Shown piece after piece: positions 34,183 to 42,158 of a stretch of 43,342 nucleotides of DNA. Every line of letters begins with the position of its first letter. Positions within the stretch are counted from its first letter, which is position 1. The notes under the pieces were generated by a model. The model was given only the letters and a program-made list of their open reading frames with translations. It had not been told where the DNA came from and made no database searches. This DNA comes from Gemmatimonadota bacterium (lineage in GTDB: Bacteria; Gemmatimonadota; Gemmatimonadetes; Longimicrobiales; Gaopeijiaceae): NCBI GenBank assembly GCA_016873995.1, contig VGVR01000028.1, forward strand, positions 1 through 43,342, written 5' to 3'. A program made the position numbers and the translations under genes.

Positions 34183-35628
34183 TCAGGGTTGCGTTTCTGC
34201 GCTGGTCACGCGCAGCACCTCGTCGACGGTCGTCAGCCCCGCCTCGACCTTGCGCATGCCGTCGGCGTACAGGTCGTTCATGCCCGCACGCCGAGCCGCA
34301 GCGCGGATCTCGTCCACCGGCACGCGAGCGACCACCAGCGCACGCAGCTCGTCCGTCAGGGAGAGCAGCTCGAAGATACCCGTGCGCCCGCGGAACCCGG
34401 TATGTGAGCACGCGTCGCAGCCGGCGGCCGATCGGCAGCGCTCACACACGATGCGGACCAGCCGCTGGGCCAGAATCGCCTGAACTGTCGCCGCCACGAG
34501 ATACGGCTCGATGCCCATGTCGATCAGACGCGTGATGCCGCCGGGCGCATCGTTCGTGTGCAGCGTCGAGAACACCAGGTGTCCGGTGAGCGCCGCCTGG
34601 ATCGCGATCTCCGCCGTCTCGCGGTCGCGCATCTCGCCGACCATGATCACGTCCGGATCGTGGCGCAGAATCGAGCGCAGCGCGGTCGCGAACGCCAGCC
34701 CGGCTTTGCGCTGAACCGGGATCTGCGTGACGCCATCGATCTGATATTCGATCGGGTCCTCGACCGTCACGATCTTCACGCCCGGCCGATTCACCCGCGC
34801 CAGAGCGCCGTACAGCGTCGTCGTCTTGCCAGAGCCGGTGGGCCCCGTGACCAGCACGATCCCGCTGGTCCGGCGCATCAGCCGCTCGCAGTCTTCACGC
34901 ACTACGTCGGGCATGCCGAGATCCGCGAGCTCGTGCGCGGCGTCCGCTCGATCGAGGATGCGCAGCACGACGCTTTCGCCGTGCAGCGCGGGCAAGGTCG
35001 AAACGCGGAGATCGATCTCGCGATCGGCCAGACGGAGCCGGGCGCGTCCGTCCTGCGGCAGGCGTCGCTCCGCGATGTTGAGGCCGGCCATGATCTTGAT
35101 GCGGCTGATGACGGCCGGCTGATATGGGCGGGCCAGACGTGAGATATCCTGGAGCACGCCGTCGAGTCGGAAGCGGACGCGCAGGCCGGACGCCGTGGAC
35201 TCCACGTGCACATCGCTTGCGCGCGCGCGCAGCGCGTCCAGGAGCATCACGTTGACCAGCTTGATCACTGGCGCCTGGCTGGCCAGCGCACGCAGATCGT
35301 CGAGCGCGTCGCCCTCGTCTCCGTTCGGCGCGTTTGGTGTGACCAGCCCGTCGCCGCTAGCCGCGTCCGCTTCGCGCTGCGCGGACAGGGTCGCCGCCTG
35401 GATCTCTCCCGCCGGCATCTCGATGACACGCAGACGCCGTCCGAAGAGACGGACCAGCTCATCGGAGACGGTCGGATCGAGCGGACCCCCGACCGCCGTG
35501 GCCAGAGCGCCGTCCGCGTCGATACCGAGCGGCAGCACACAGTGCTCGTCGAGATACCGTGTGGAAAGACGCGCGGCGAGTGGGCCGTTCGCCGCCTCAC
35601 GCAGGTCGCGCCCCGAATCCGCGCTCAC
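34183..35628 (-). CDS. gspE: GspE, T2SS assembly ATPase
   Basis: 481 residues. Order: N1-like domain; linker; N2 domain with SDVHVESTASGLRVRFRLDG; RecA-like ATPase with Walker A GPTGSGKTT (about 252), Asp box TVEDPIEYQ, Walker B DVIMVGEMRD (about 316) and His box LVFSTLHTNDA; and the zinc motif CERC … CDAC (about 395-410) followed by GFRGRTGIFELL. It drives pseudopilus extension from the cytoplasm. GTG 35628 overlaps the gspD stop (GTGA). Confidence 0.95.
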   Translation of the reverse strand: MSADSGRDLREAANGPLAARLSTRYLDEHCVLPLGIDADGALATAVGGPLDPTVSDELVRLFGRRLRVIEMPAGEIQAATLSAQREADAASGDGLVTPNAPNGDEGDALDDLRALASQAPVIKLVNVMLLDALRARASDVHVESTASGLRVRFRLDGVLQDISRLARPYQPAVISRIKIMAGLNIAERRLPQDGRARLRLADREIDLRVSTLPALHGESVVLRILDRADAAHELADLGMPDVVREDCERLMRRTSGIVLVTGPTGSGKTTTLYGALARVNRPGVKIVTVEDPIEYQIDGVTQIPVQRKAGLAFATALRSILRHDPDVIMVGEMRDRETAEIAIQAALTGHLVFSTLHTNDAPGGITRLIDMGIEPYLVAATVQAILAQRLVRIVCERCRSAAGCDACSHTGFRGRTGIFELLSLTDELRALVVARVPVDEIRAAARRAGMNDLYADGMRKVEAGLTTVDEVLRVTSAETQP

Positions 35629-37367
35629 GGCCGTGGCGGCGGGATCGTATCGCGAAGGGTCTCGGGCAACGTTTGGTTCATGCGCTCGCGAATTCGCTCG
35701 CGCACTGCGTCGGCATCTTCGTCCGAGCGCACGACGTAAGGCGTCACGAAGATGGCGAGCTCGCTCCGCGTCAGGACCTCGCTCCGTCGCTTGAACAGGT
35801 TGCCGAGCAACGGAATGTCTTTGATGAACGGGATGCCTCTGTCGAGGTAATCGCGCGAGTCGCCAATCAGCCCGCCGATCACGACCGTCTGGCCGTCGCG
35901 AATGATCGCGCGAGTGGAGGCCTCTCGCGTCGAGATGACGGGCGCGCCGAGCGCTGCGGCGATCACCTGGTTCGTGAGGCTGTTCACCTCCTGCAGAATC
36001 TGCACGCTGACATAGTCGTCCGCGTTGATCGTTGGGATGATCGTGAGCGTGGTGCCGACGTCCTCGTACTGGACGGAGCGGTCGACGGCGAAGTCGCCGA
36101 GCCGCGTCGAGGCGATGAAGGGAATCCGGCTGCCGACCACGATGCTGGCTTCGCGATTGTTCACGGCGAGGATCTCGGGCGTGGACAGCACGCGCACGCT
36201 CGACGTCGAGGCGAGCGCTCGTAGCACGGCGCGCACATCGGCGCGGTCGATGCTCACGGCCCGCAGACTGAAGTCCTGGGTTGGCGTCACGGTGTCGAGC
36301 GGAGCGGGCCTGCCGCTAGTGACCGTCGTCCGCGAGCCGAATACCGACCAATCGACTCCGAATTCCTGCGCCTGTCCGAGCACGATCTCTGCGACCGTCA
36401 CCTCGAAGAGCACCTGCGGTGGGCGCGTATCCAGCGCTTCGATCGTCTCGCGCAACAGCGAGAAATTGGGCGGCGCCGTGCGGATCACCAGCGAGTTGGT
36501 GGGCGCGTCGGGCACGATCGCGGTGCGGCCGATGAGGGCGCCTGCCGCCGTGTCGCCCGGGGCCGCGAAGGCGGAGAGCGGCACCTCCGGCCGCATGCGG
36601 AACGCTTCCGCCTCGCGCTCGCGAAATACGTCGAGGGAACGAGAGAGGCTGCGGTCCGCCAGAGAGACGGCCCGCGACGCACCGACGCCGATGCCGAACA
36701 GCTGCCCGAGCGACGCCGCGAGATCGTCGGCGTTGGCGTACTTGAGCGGCACCACGTACGTGCTCAACCCCGCCTCGCCTTGGGGGCGCTCGTCGAGCCG
36801 CCGCAGCAGTTCGAGGTAACGCGCGACGTTCGAGCCGAGATCCGTGATGAGCAGCGCATTCGAGCGGGCGACCGGCTCGATGCGCGTGCGCGGGCCGACG
36901 ACCTGCCGCAGCGCCGCGGCGGCTTCGTCAGCGCGGATCGACTGAAGCGGCACCAGCTGCGTGACCAATCCCAGGGGGGGCGGATCATCGGGGTCCAAGC
37001 CGACGCGAACCAGGCCGGTGGGCGGCGCGCTGTCGACGGGCAGCACCTGCGCGACGGGCCCCCTCTGCACCAGAACGAGACCGTTCGCTTCCATAATCGA
37101 CTCCAGCACACCACCCAGATCCTGGGGTCGCACGGGGACACTGGTGCTGAAAGTGATGCGGCGGTCGGGTACCTCGATGAGGACGACGTTCACGCCGAGG
37201 GCGGTCGCCAAGGAACGGACGACGTCGGAGAGCTGCGTGTTGACGAAATTGAGCGAGGTCGGCTGCTCTTGAGCGCGCAGGCCGCTGCCGAGGGCGCCGA
37301 GTCCGCCAGCCCAGAGGAGGGCCGCGAGCACCACAGCGCTGGGCCTTCGCAGGTCGATTCGCATCAC
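35625..37367 (-). CDS. gspD: GspD, T2SS outer-membrane secretin
   Basis: 580 residues with a signal peptide ending near GLRAQE. N-domains: LNFVNTQLSDVVRSLATALGVN (N0), VPLQSIRADEAAAALRQVVG and VPLKYANADDLAASLGQLFG (N1/N2). The secretin core has VLSTPEILAVNNREASIVVGSRIPF, VQYEDVGTTLTIIPTIN, and TVVIGGLIGDS … IPFIKDIPLLGNLFKRRSE, ending ELAIFVTPYVV. The polar tail (about 40 residues) might bind a pilotin; no pilotin gene is nearby. The GTG at 37367 overlaps the preceding stop; ATG 37364 is an equal alternative. Confidence 0.95.
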   Translation of the reverse strand: MMRIDLRRPSAVVLAALLWAGGLGALGSGLRAQEQPTSLNFVNTQLSDVVRSLATALGVNVVLIEVPDRRITFSTSVPVRPQDLGGVLESIMEANGLVLVQRGPVAQVLPVDSAPPTGLVRVGLDPDDPPPLGLVTQLVPLQSIRADEAAAALRQVVGPRTRIEPVARSNALLITDLGSNVARYLELLRRLDERPQGEAGLSTYVVPLKYANADDLAASLGQLFGIGVGASRAVSLADRSLSRSLDVFREREAEAFRMRPEVPLSAFAAPGDTAAGALIGRTAIVPDAPTNSLVIRTAPPNFSLLRETIEALDTRPPQVLFEVTVAEIVLGQAQEFGVDWSVFGSRTTVTSGRPAPLDTVTPTQDFSLRAVSIDRADVRAVLRALASTSSVRVLSTPEILAVNNREASIVVGSRIPFIASTRLGDFAVDRSVQYEDVGTTLTIIPTINADDYVSVQILQEVNSLTNQVIAAALGAPVISTREASTRAIIRDGQTVVIGGLIGDSRDYLDRGIPFIKDIPLLGNLFKRRSEVLTRSELAIFVTPYVVRSDEDADAVRERIRERMNQTLPETLRDTIPPPRP

Positions 37368-37906
37368 GGGGTTGGGCCTCCCGGGGGGATGAGCCTCAAC
37401 ACGATCTGTCCCCCAGGACCGCTGAGGATGACGGACTGCTCGCTGATCCTCACCACTCGATATATACCCGCGCGATCTCCTTCGCGATAGATCTGAGCGC
37501 CCGGGACCGCCGGATCCAGACGCATCAGCGCGGTCGCGCCGCCAGGACCGATGACTGTCCCGAAGAGGTGAGGCACCGCCTCATCACTCGTGCCGCCCGC
37601 CATCTCCACAAGGCCGGGATCGACAATCATCGGCGGGGCGCTCGCGGCCTCCGATTCCAGCGGACTGTAGCGGACGCGCGGGGCGCGGCGCGACGGGGAA
37701 AAGATGTTCGCCTCCACGATCGCACGTAGCGGCGCGGGGTCCAGGCCGGCGGCCGATACGCTCGTAGCCGGTCGAGCGTCGAGCCCCGCCGGAGGAATCG
37801 CGACCGGCTGCACGGACGGCTGGCCCAGAAGCAAAACGAAGGCCGCCAAGGCAAACACGAGCGTGAGCGCCCGCAGCGCAGGCTCGATCCACCTCGCGGC
37901 CCTCAT
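37364..37906 (-). CDS. gspC: GspC-like T2SS inner-membrane protein
   Basis: 180 residues. Inner-membrane anchor (LRALTLVFALAAFVLLLG) followed by a Pro/Ala-rich periplasmic linker, LRAIVEANIFSPSRRAPRV (the NIFSP text typical of GspC/GspN-like proteins) and a small homology region HLFGTVIGPGGATALMRLDPAVPGAQIYREGDRAGIYRVVRISEQSVIL. GspC links the inner-membrane platform to the secretin. No PDZ domain is present. ATG 37906 follows the gspM stop by 7 bp; an upstream start at 37927 would overlap gspM. Confidence 0.82.
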   Translation of the reverse strand: MRAARWIEPALRALTLVFALAAFVLLLGQPSVQPVAIPPAGLDARPATSVSAAGLDPAPLRAIVEANIFSPSRRAPRVRYSPLESEAASAPPMIVDPGLVEMAGGTSDEAVPHLFGTVIGPGGATALMRLDPAVPGAQIYREGDRAGIYRVVRISEQSVILSGPGGQIVLRLIPPGGPTP

Positions 37907-37913
37907 CCTCACC

Positions 37914-38480
37914 TCACCTGGCCACATAGGCGGCGTGAACGGTCACCGTCAGCTGCAGCAGCTCGCCGCGCAGCGCCGGGTTCGGCCGCACGCTCAGCTC
38001 CGTGATCTCGAGCAGCAGTGGGCCGTGTTGAATCAGCGAGAGCAGGTCCGTGACTCCGTAGATGTCACCCACTGCCGAGACGGTGGCCGGTATCGCCGGC
38101 AGCGCCCCCTCGGCCGCGTCCGGCGCGCCGGCCACGTCGAGCCGCGACACCATCACCTGGCTCTGGTCGGCGAAGTCCTGGAGGAGCGACTGCAGCGCCG
38201 AGGCCGCGAGAGCCGGCGTGCGTCCCGCGAGCAAACGCTGCGGCTCCGCTTGCAGACCCGTCGTGCGTGCGCTGAGCAGCTCGTGCAATTCCGCCTCGTT
38301 CGCCACCAGCCCGCGCGTACGCGCGAGCCGCTCGAGCTCCGACGCGATGATCTCTTCTCGCGCGAGCCAGCCCCGCGCGAATGGAATCACGCCATAGGTG
38401 ATGGCCAGGGCGGACAGGCTCACGGCCAGCCCGAGCACGATCGTACGGCGCTCGCGAGCGCTAATTCCCAGGGCCGACAC
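37914..38480 (-). CDS. gspM: GspM-like T2SS inner-membrane protein
   Basis: 188 residues from GTG 38480, which lies within the last 20 bp of gspL. A cytoplasmic N-terminus with SARERRT leads to one membrane span (IVLGLAVSLSALAITYGVI) and a coiled region (REEIIASELERLARTRGLVANEAELHELL), then a ferredoxin-like fold. This is the PilO/GspM layout. GspM stabilises GspL. The start in an out-of-frame position inside gspL is shared by many coupled T2SS genes. Confidence 0.85.
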   Translation of the reverse strand: MSALGISARERRTIVLGLAVSLSALAITYGVIPFARGWLAREEIIASELERLARTRGLVANEAELHELLSARTTGLQAEPQRLLAGRTPALAASALQSLLQDFADQSQVMVSRLDVAGAPDAAEGALPAIPATVSAVGDIYGVTDLLSLIQHGPLLLEITELSVRPNPALRGELLQLTVTVHAAYVAR

Positions 38481-39618
38481 GGAAGGCGATCGAGAAGGTC
38501 TCGTAGGTTTCGCTGCCCTCGCGGAAGCGAGCGCTCGCGGACAGGAACGAGACATCCTGAAAGCGGCTGTCACGATCCAACAGCGGCACGATCGCCGCGG
38601 CATCGCGAGCTCGACCCTCGATCCGCCACTCGTAGTCGCTCGCGCTGACCACGAGCACCGTGGCTCCAGCGGGCAGACGCTCACTCAGCGCCGCGAGCAC
38701 GACGACCGGATCCGGCCGCCGCTGCGCCAGATCGCCGATCACCTGCGTCTCCTGGTCGAGCGCGGTCAGGCGCGCGCGCAGCTCGATCGCTGGCTGCGCC
38801 TCGGGCGCCAGCGCCGCCAGCTCCTCACGTACGCGCACCAGCGTACGCTCACGTGAGCGATCCGCGGCCCAGACGGCCAGGCCGAGCGCGAACACGCACG
38901 CGGTTGCGACGAAGGCCAGCCGGCGCACTCGCCCTCGCTGGATGCGGCGGGCGAACGGCGCCGGCGCAAGGATCGCGTCCTCCGCGTGGTCCACGCCCCT
39001 TGCCGCGCCGAGCGCACAGAGGTACTCACCGGCCACCCCGCGTCGTGCGGGACACGGCTCGGCGGGCGGGGCAGCCAGACCCGGCGGGATGCGGCGCGCG
39101 GAGTGCACGCGCCCTCCGCGCACTTCGACGACGCCCTGCTCGCCGGTCGCAGCCGGCAGGGAGAATGTGCCGTCGGCATCCGGGTCGAGAGCGCGCGCCA
39201 GAGAGTGGGGCGAGGCCTCGACGTGTTCCACGGTGCCCCACTCAGCGAACGCGCTGAGCCAGCGCTCGAGCAGATCGGCCTCGATGGCGAAGGCGAGGTT
39301 GTGCTCGTCCAGCGAGACAGCGAGGGACTCGCCCTGGACGGTGAAGAAGCGGTCGGGCTCGAGTGCCAGCATGCCCCGTCGCTCGCCGATCGGCACAGCC
39401 GGTAACTTTACCTGCTTCACGTGCAGGAAGCCGATCCCGACGCTGATCGCGATGCGGCTGGCGGATCCGAGCTGCTGGCGCAGGAGCGCGACCAGCTCGG
39501 CGGGACGCGCCGGGTCCCACGCCATCTCGGCGGTTCGCCGCGGCGTGGAGGACCAACGCCTGAGAGCGACGGCTCGCACCACGTCGGGCAATAGCTCGAC
39601 GCCGATCACATCACTCAC
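38461..39618 (-). CDS. gspL: GspL-like T2SS platform protein (PilM/PilN-type)
   Basis: 385 residues. The N-terminal cytoplasmic part (MSDVIGVELLPDVVRAVALRRW … IAISVGIGFLHVKQVKLP … GTVEHVEASPHSLARAL) is an actin-like PilM-type domain; a membrane span follows (RLAFVATACVFALGLAVWAAD), then a periplasmic PilN-like part (RERTLVRVREELAALAPEAQ … VLAALSERLPAGATVL … IVPLLDRDSRFQDVSF). It couples the GspE ATPase to the inner membrane. GTG 39618 overlaps the gspK stop; its end overlaps gspM by 20 bp. Confidence 0.85.
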   Translation of the reverse strand: MSDVIGVELLPDVVRAVALRRWSSTPRRTAEMAWDPARPAELVALLRQQLGSASRIAISVGIGFLHVKQVKLPAVPIGERRGMLALEPDRFFTVQGESLAVSLDEHNLAFAIEADLLERWLSAFAEWGTVEHVEASPHSLARALDPDADGTFSLPAATGEQGVVEVRGGRVHSARRIPPGLAAPPAEPCPARRGVAGEYLCALGAARGVDHAEDAILAPAPFARRIQRGRVRRLAFVATACVFALGLAVWAADRSRERTLVRVREELAALAPEAQPAIELRARLTALDQETQVIGDLAQRRPDPVVVLAALSERLPAGATVLVVSASDYEWRIEGRARDAAAIVPLLDRDSRFQDVSFLSASARFREGSETYETFSIAFRVGPGN

Positions 39619-40376
39619 AAGTCTCGCTCCCGCCAGCGGACCAGAATCAGCTCGCGCTCGCCGACCGCGTACACCGCCTGGATCTCGTGGGTGAGCGGAT
39701 GCCCATCCAGCCAGCCGCGGCTGACCACGAGGATGCGCGAGGGCGCGTCCCGCAGCTCACCACCCGCAGCGGCGAGCACCGTATCCGAAGCCGTCGCCCG
39801 ATTGATGGTACCATCCCCATCGACGGTCAGGAACCCGACTGCCCGCTCGGCCAGCGGCCTCGGAACGCCCGGAATACGCTGCATCTCATCGAGGCTCTGC
39901 AACGGACGTCCGGTGACATCACCGCCGACGAAGGCGCGTATCGCGCGAGCGGCGCTTTCGGCCTGGATCGCATCCGCGAAAAACGCGAACAACTGCGTCA
40001 ACGATGCGATATCCGCGCTGTTCACGTCGAGCCGCGAGCCCACGTCGATCAGCCCGACGGCGAACCGTGCATCACCGAGCGAGCCCTGGCGGCTGCCGCC
40101 CAGAGCTCGGTCGAGGTCGTTCAGGTAGTCGCGGCGAGCCGTGGTGTCGCCCAGCTGCGCACCGGCCTCGAGCGTAGCGACCGCCGCTGCCGCGCCACTC
40201 TCCGCAGCGTATCGCGCCACCACGCGCGCACGATAGTTCGCGGCTACACTCGTGTTCAAGCGCGTCGACACGACCACCCCGGTGCAGATCGCGCTGACCA
40301 CGACGATGACCCAGAGCACCAGCGGGAGCGCGACGCCCCGACGCTCGCTCAGACACGAACCGAGTCCCGACCTCAT
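39615..40376 (-). CDS. gspK: GspK-like minor pseudopilin
   Basis: 253 residues from ATG 40376, which overlaps the gspJ stop. The N-terminus RRGVALPLVLWVIVVVSAICTGVV is the GspK-type transmembrane segment, with G|V-A-L-P-L replacing the usual +5 Glu (GspK lacks this Glu in the family). Then RVVARYAAESGAAAAVATLEAG and GLIDVGSRLDVNSADIASLTQLF, and ASVFGGD-like GGDVTGRPLQSLDEMQRIPGV, a helix-hairpin-helix-like region. GspK caps the pseudopilus. The open frame upstream of 40376 (to 40646) is out-of-frame noise inside gspJ. Confidence 0.88.
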   Translation of the reverse strand: MRSGLGSCLSERRGVALPLVLWVIVVVSAICTGVVVSTRLNTSVAANYRARVVARYAAESGAAAAVATLEAGAQLGDTTARRDYLNDLDRALGGSRQGSLGDARFAVGLIDVGSRLDVNSADIASLTQLFAFFADAIQAESAARAIRAFVGGDVTGRPLQSLDEMQRIPGVPRPLAERAVGFLTVDGDGTINRATASDTVLAAAGGELRDAPSRILVVSRGWLDGHPLTHEIQAVYAVGERELILVRWRERDL

Positions 40377-40972
40377 GGCACGCGCTCCAACGCGGCATGC
40401 ACCACGAGCATCGGCGCGACGGGCTGTCCGCTCTCGGAGAGCCACTCGATCGCGACCGCCGCGGGCACGCGGCCCAGCACATCCCAACGCTCGCTCCAGC
40501 TGGCATCGTCCGTGCGGGCGAGCACGCGGACGCTCAGCCCGCTCACGTCGCGCAACACCGCGTCGATCGGCGCCGCCTGCGTCGCGCCGAGGGGTACGGC
40601 AACCAGACGCACGCCCTCGAGCGATGGACCCAACGTGACCGACCACGTGGCCGAGGCGCCCAGCGGTGACGTGATCCCACGCGAGAGGAAGTGGAGGACA
40701 TCGACCGGCAAGCCCTCGGCGCTCGTCGCATCCTCGATCGTGAGAAGCACGTCGTTCATCGCCGCGCCGCCTCCTTCCGGCAGATGCCGCAGCGCGTCGG
40801 ACAACAGCTGGCGCACGATCAGGCGCGACTCGACCGCCGTTCGGTAGCGCTCCAGACGCTCGTTCGTATCGAACCCCGCGCTCGCCGTACCGTACGCCAG
40901 TAGCGCAACGACGCCGGTCACCACGAGGGCGACCATCAGCTCCAGCAATGTGAAGCCGGCGCGGCGGGTCAC
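40373..40972 (-). CDS. gspJ: GspJ-like minor pseudopilin
   Basis: 199 residues. A short leader MTRRAG precedes the cleavage site AG|FTLLELMVALVVTGVV with Phe at +1 and Glu at +5, the most regular of the five pseudopilins here. The soluble part has RYRTAVESRLIVRQLLSDALRHLP and VLHFLSRG, as in GspJ. It takes part in the tip complex with GspI and GspK. Start overlaps the gspI stop by 4 bp (ATGA). Confidence 0.88.
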   Translation of the reverse strand: MTRRAGFTLLELMVALVVTGVVALLAYGTASAGFDTNERLERYRTAVESRLIVRQLLSDALRHLPEGGGAAMNDVLLTIEDATSAEGLPVDVLHFLSRGITSPLGASATWSVTLGPSLEGVRLVAVPLGATQAAPIDAVLRDVSGLSVRVLARTDDASWSERWDVLGRVPAAVAIEWLSESGQPVAPMLVVHAALERVP

Positions 40973-41298
40973 GGCGCGCGCACCAGACGGTGCAGCTGGA
41001 AGGTGCCGCCCCCGGGAAGCGTCACCGTCACGGTGACCTGCTCCAGGCCGGGGCTGGACGGCCAGGGCCGTACACCGACCTCGCGCGCGAAGCCCTGCGG
41101 AAGCACCTCGCGCAGAGCGCGCGCGTCGCTACCACTCGCAAGCTTACTCTGCTCCATGGATGCTTCCGCGTAGCCGACCGCTTGCACCCAGGTCTCGGCC
41201 TCACGTATCGAGCGCGATGTCGCCTGAAACGCGCTCAGAAACCCCACGGCCGTGAGCCCGAGGATGACGAGGGCGACCAGCGTCTCGAGCAACGTCAT
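40969..41298 (-). CDS. gspI: GspI-like minor pseudopilin with no leader peptide
   Basis: 109 residues. The transmembrane segment begins directly at the initiator: MTLLETLVALVILGLTAVGFLSAFQ, with Glu at +5 counted from Met. A stop codon (TAG, 41316-41314) lies six codons upstream in the same frame, so no leader ending in Gly can be added. The rest matches GspI: REAETWVQAVGYAEASMEQSKLA and VTVTVTLPGGGTFQLHRLV. If the prepilin peptidase step is skipped, the protein would keep a Met at the position normally exposed after cleavage. See the finding. Confidence 0.85.
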   Translation of the reverse strand: MTLLETLVALVILGLTAVGFLSAFQATSRSIREAETWVQAVGYAEASMEQSKLASGSDARALREVLPQGFAREVGVRPWPSSPGLEQVTVTVTLPGGGTFQLHRLVRAP

Positions 41299-41313
41299 GA
41301 CGCGTGTCGATCC

Positions 41314-41766
41314 CTAGCCCGAGCGTCCGCGCAGCCGGCAACGCACCGGATCGATGGTCAGCGATGATGTCCTCGCGTAGAGCAGGCAGGCTCCGAGTGG
41401 TGAGATGTCCAGGCGCACGGGGGACTGCTGCGTCCAGGTAACGGTCCCGGTGAGCAGGCGTCCCGAATCCAGCCCGCTCGACCCTTCGATCACCCAGCGG
41501 CCGTCGGACTCGATCGCCAGTGTAACGGCCTGCGCGCGCCGCACGGCAGTCCGACGCGCGACATCGATCACGCGTTGTACGTCGTCATCGGGCGGACCGC
41601 CCGGCGCCAGGAACGAGGGTGCGGCGAGGCTGATCGCGAGCCCGAGGAGCACGAGCACGACGAGCAACTCGAGGAGCGTAAGGCCGCGATTAGGCGGCTC
41701 GGCGGTATCCTCCTCCCGCCTTAGCGAGCGCCGAATTGCAATGGCTGAATCGCAAATCCGGACCAC
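41314..41766 (-). CDS. gspH: GspH-like minor pseudopilin
   Basis: 150 residues from GTG 41766. A leader of about 28 residues, mixed polar, ends in NRG|LTLLELLVVLVLLGLAISLAAP: cleavage after Gly, Leu at +1, Glu at +5. The soluble part (RRTAVRRAQAVTLAIESDGRWVIEG … LDISPLGACLLYARTSSLTIDPVRCRLRGRSG) fits GspH/FimT. The GTG choice rests on leader length; the frame is open to 42015 with no better signal. It is the first gene of the T2SS operon. Confidence 0.82.
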   Translation of the reverse strand: MVRICDSAIAIRRSLRREEDTAEPPNRGLTLLELLVVLVLLGLAISLAAPSFLAPGGPPDDDVQRVIDVARRTAVRRAQAVTLAIESDGRWVIEGSSGLDSGRLLTGTVTWTQQSPVRLDISPLGACLLYARTSSLTIDPVRCRLRGRSG

Positions 41767-42158
41767 TCCGAGGTAGAAGTGGCCGACAGCTCGCTGGCGC
41801 CGGATTAGACGCGCTTCGTCGGCCGAGCCAGCGGGCGTCCCGAAGATGTCTGCCGAGATGGTTGTGGCCGAGTTGATCATAGCTGCCTGAATTACGACGC
41901 CATCTGCTCCGAACGACATCATTGAATCGACGAACGCGGCGAGGTGCAGGAGGTACGGCTCAAGTCTCGTCCGCCCCGGCGAATTGGCTCGAGTAGGATC
42001 CAGCTGCTCAACCACCCTGAGGGAGCAGGAAGGACCCTCGAGCGTTCACTTGCGGGCTTCTTCAGCAAGAAGGCTTCCAATCTGTGACAGTACGTTCGAC
42101 GGCGACTCGCTTCGCTTGAGCGGAGGGCTCCCTGCTGCTTGGGGTGATTCACATCAGT
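41767..42158. other. 392-bp region upstream of the T2SS operon
   Basis: No confident gene. The base composition is less GC-rich than the flanks. On the minus strand, in the frame of gspH, the text LAAFVDSMMSFGADGVVIQAAMINSATTISADIFGTPAGSADEARLI looks protein-like and runs into gspH; further up, VLSQIGSLLAEEARK ends in a TGA. These could be remnants of a displaced gene, or an extended gspH start. A promoter for the T2SS operon should lie here, but I cannot place one with confidence. Confidence 0.4.
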
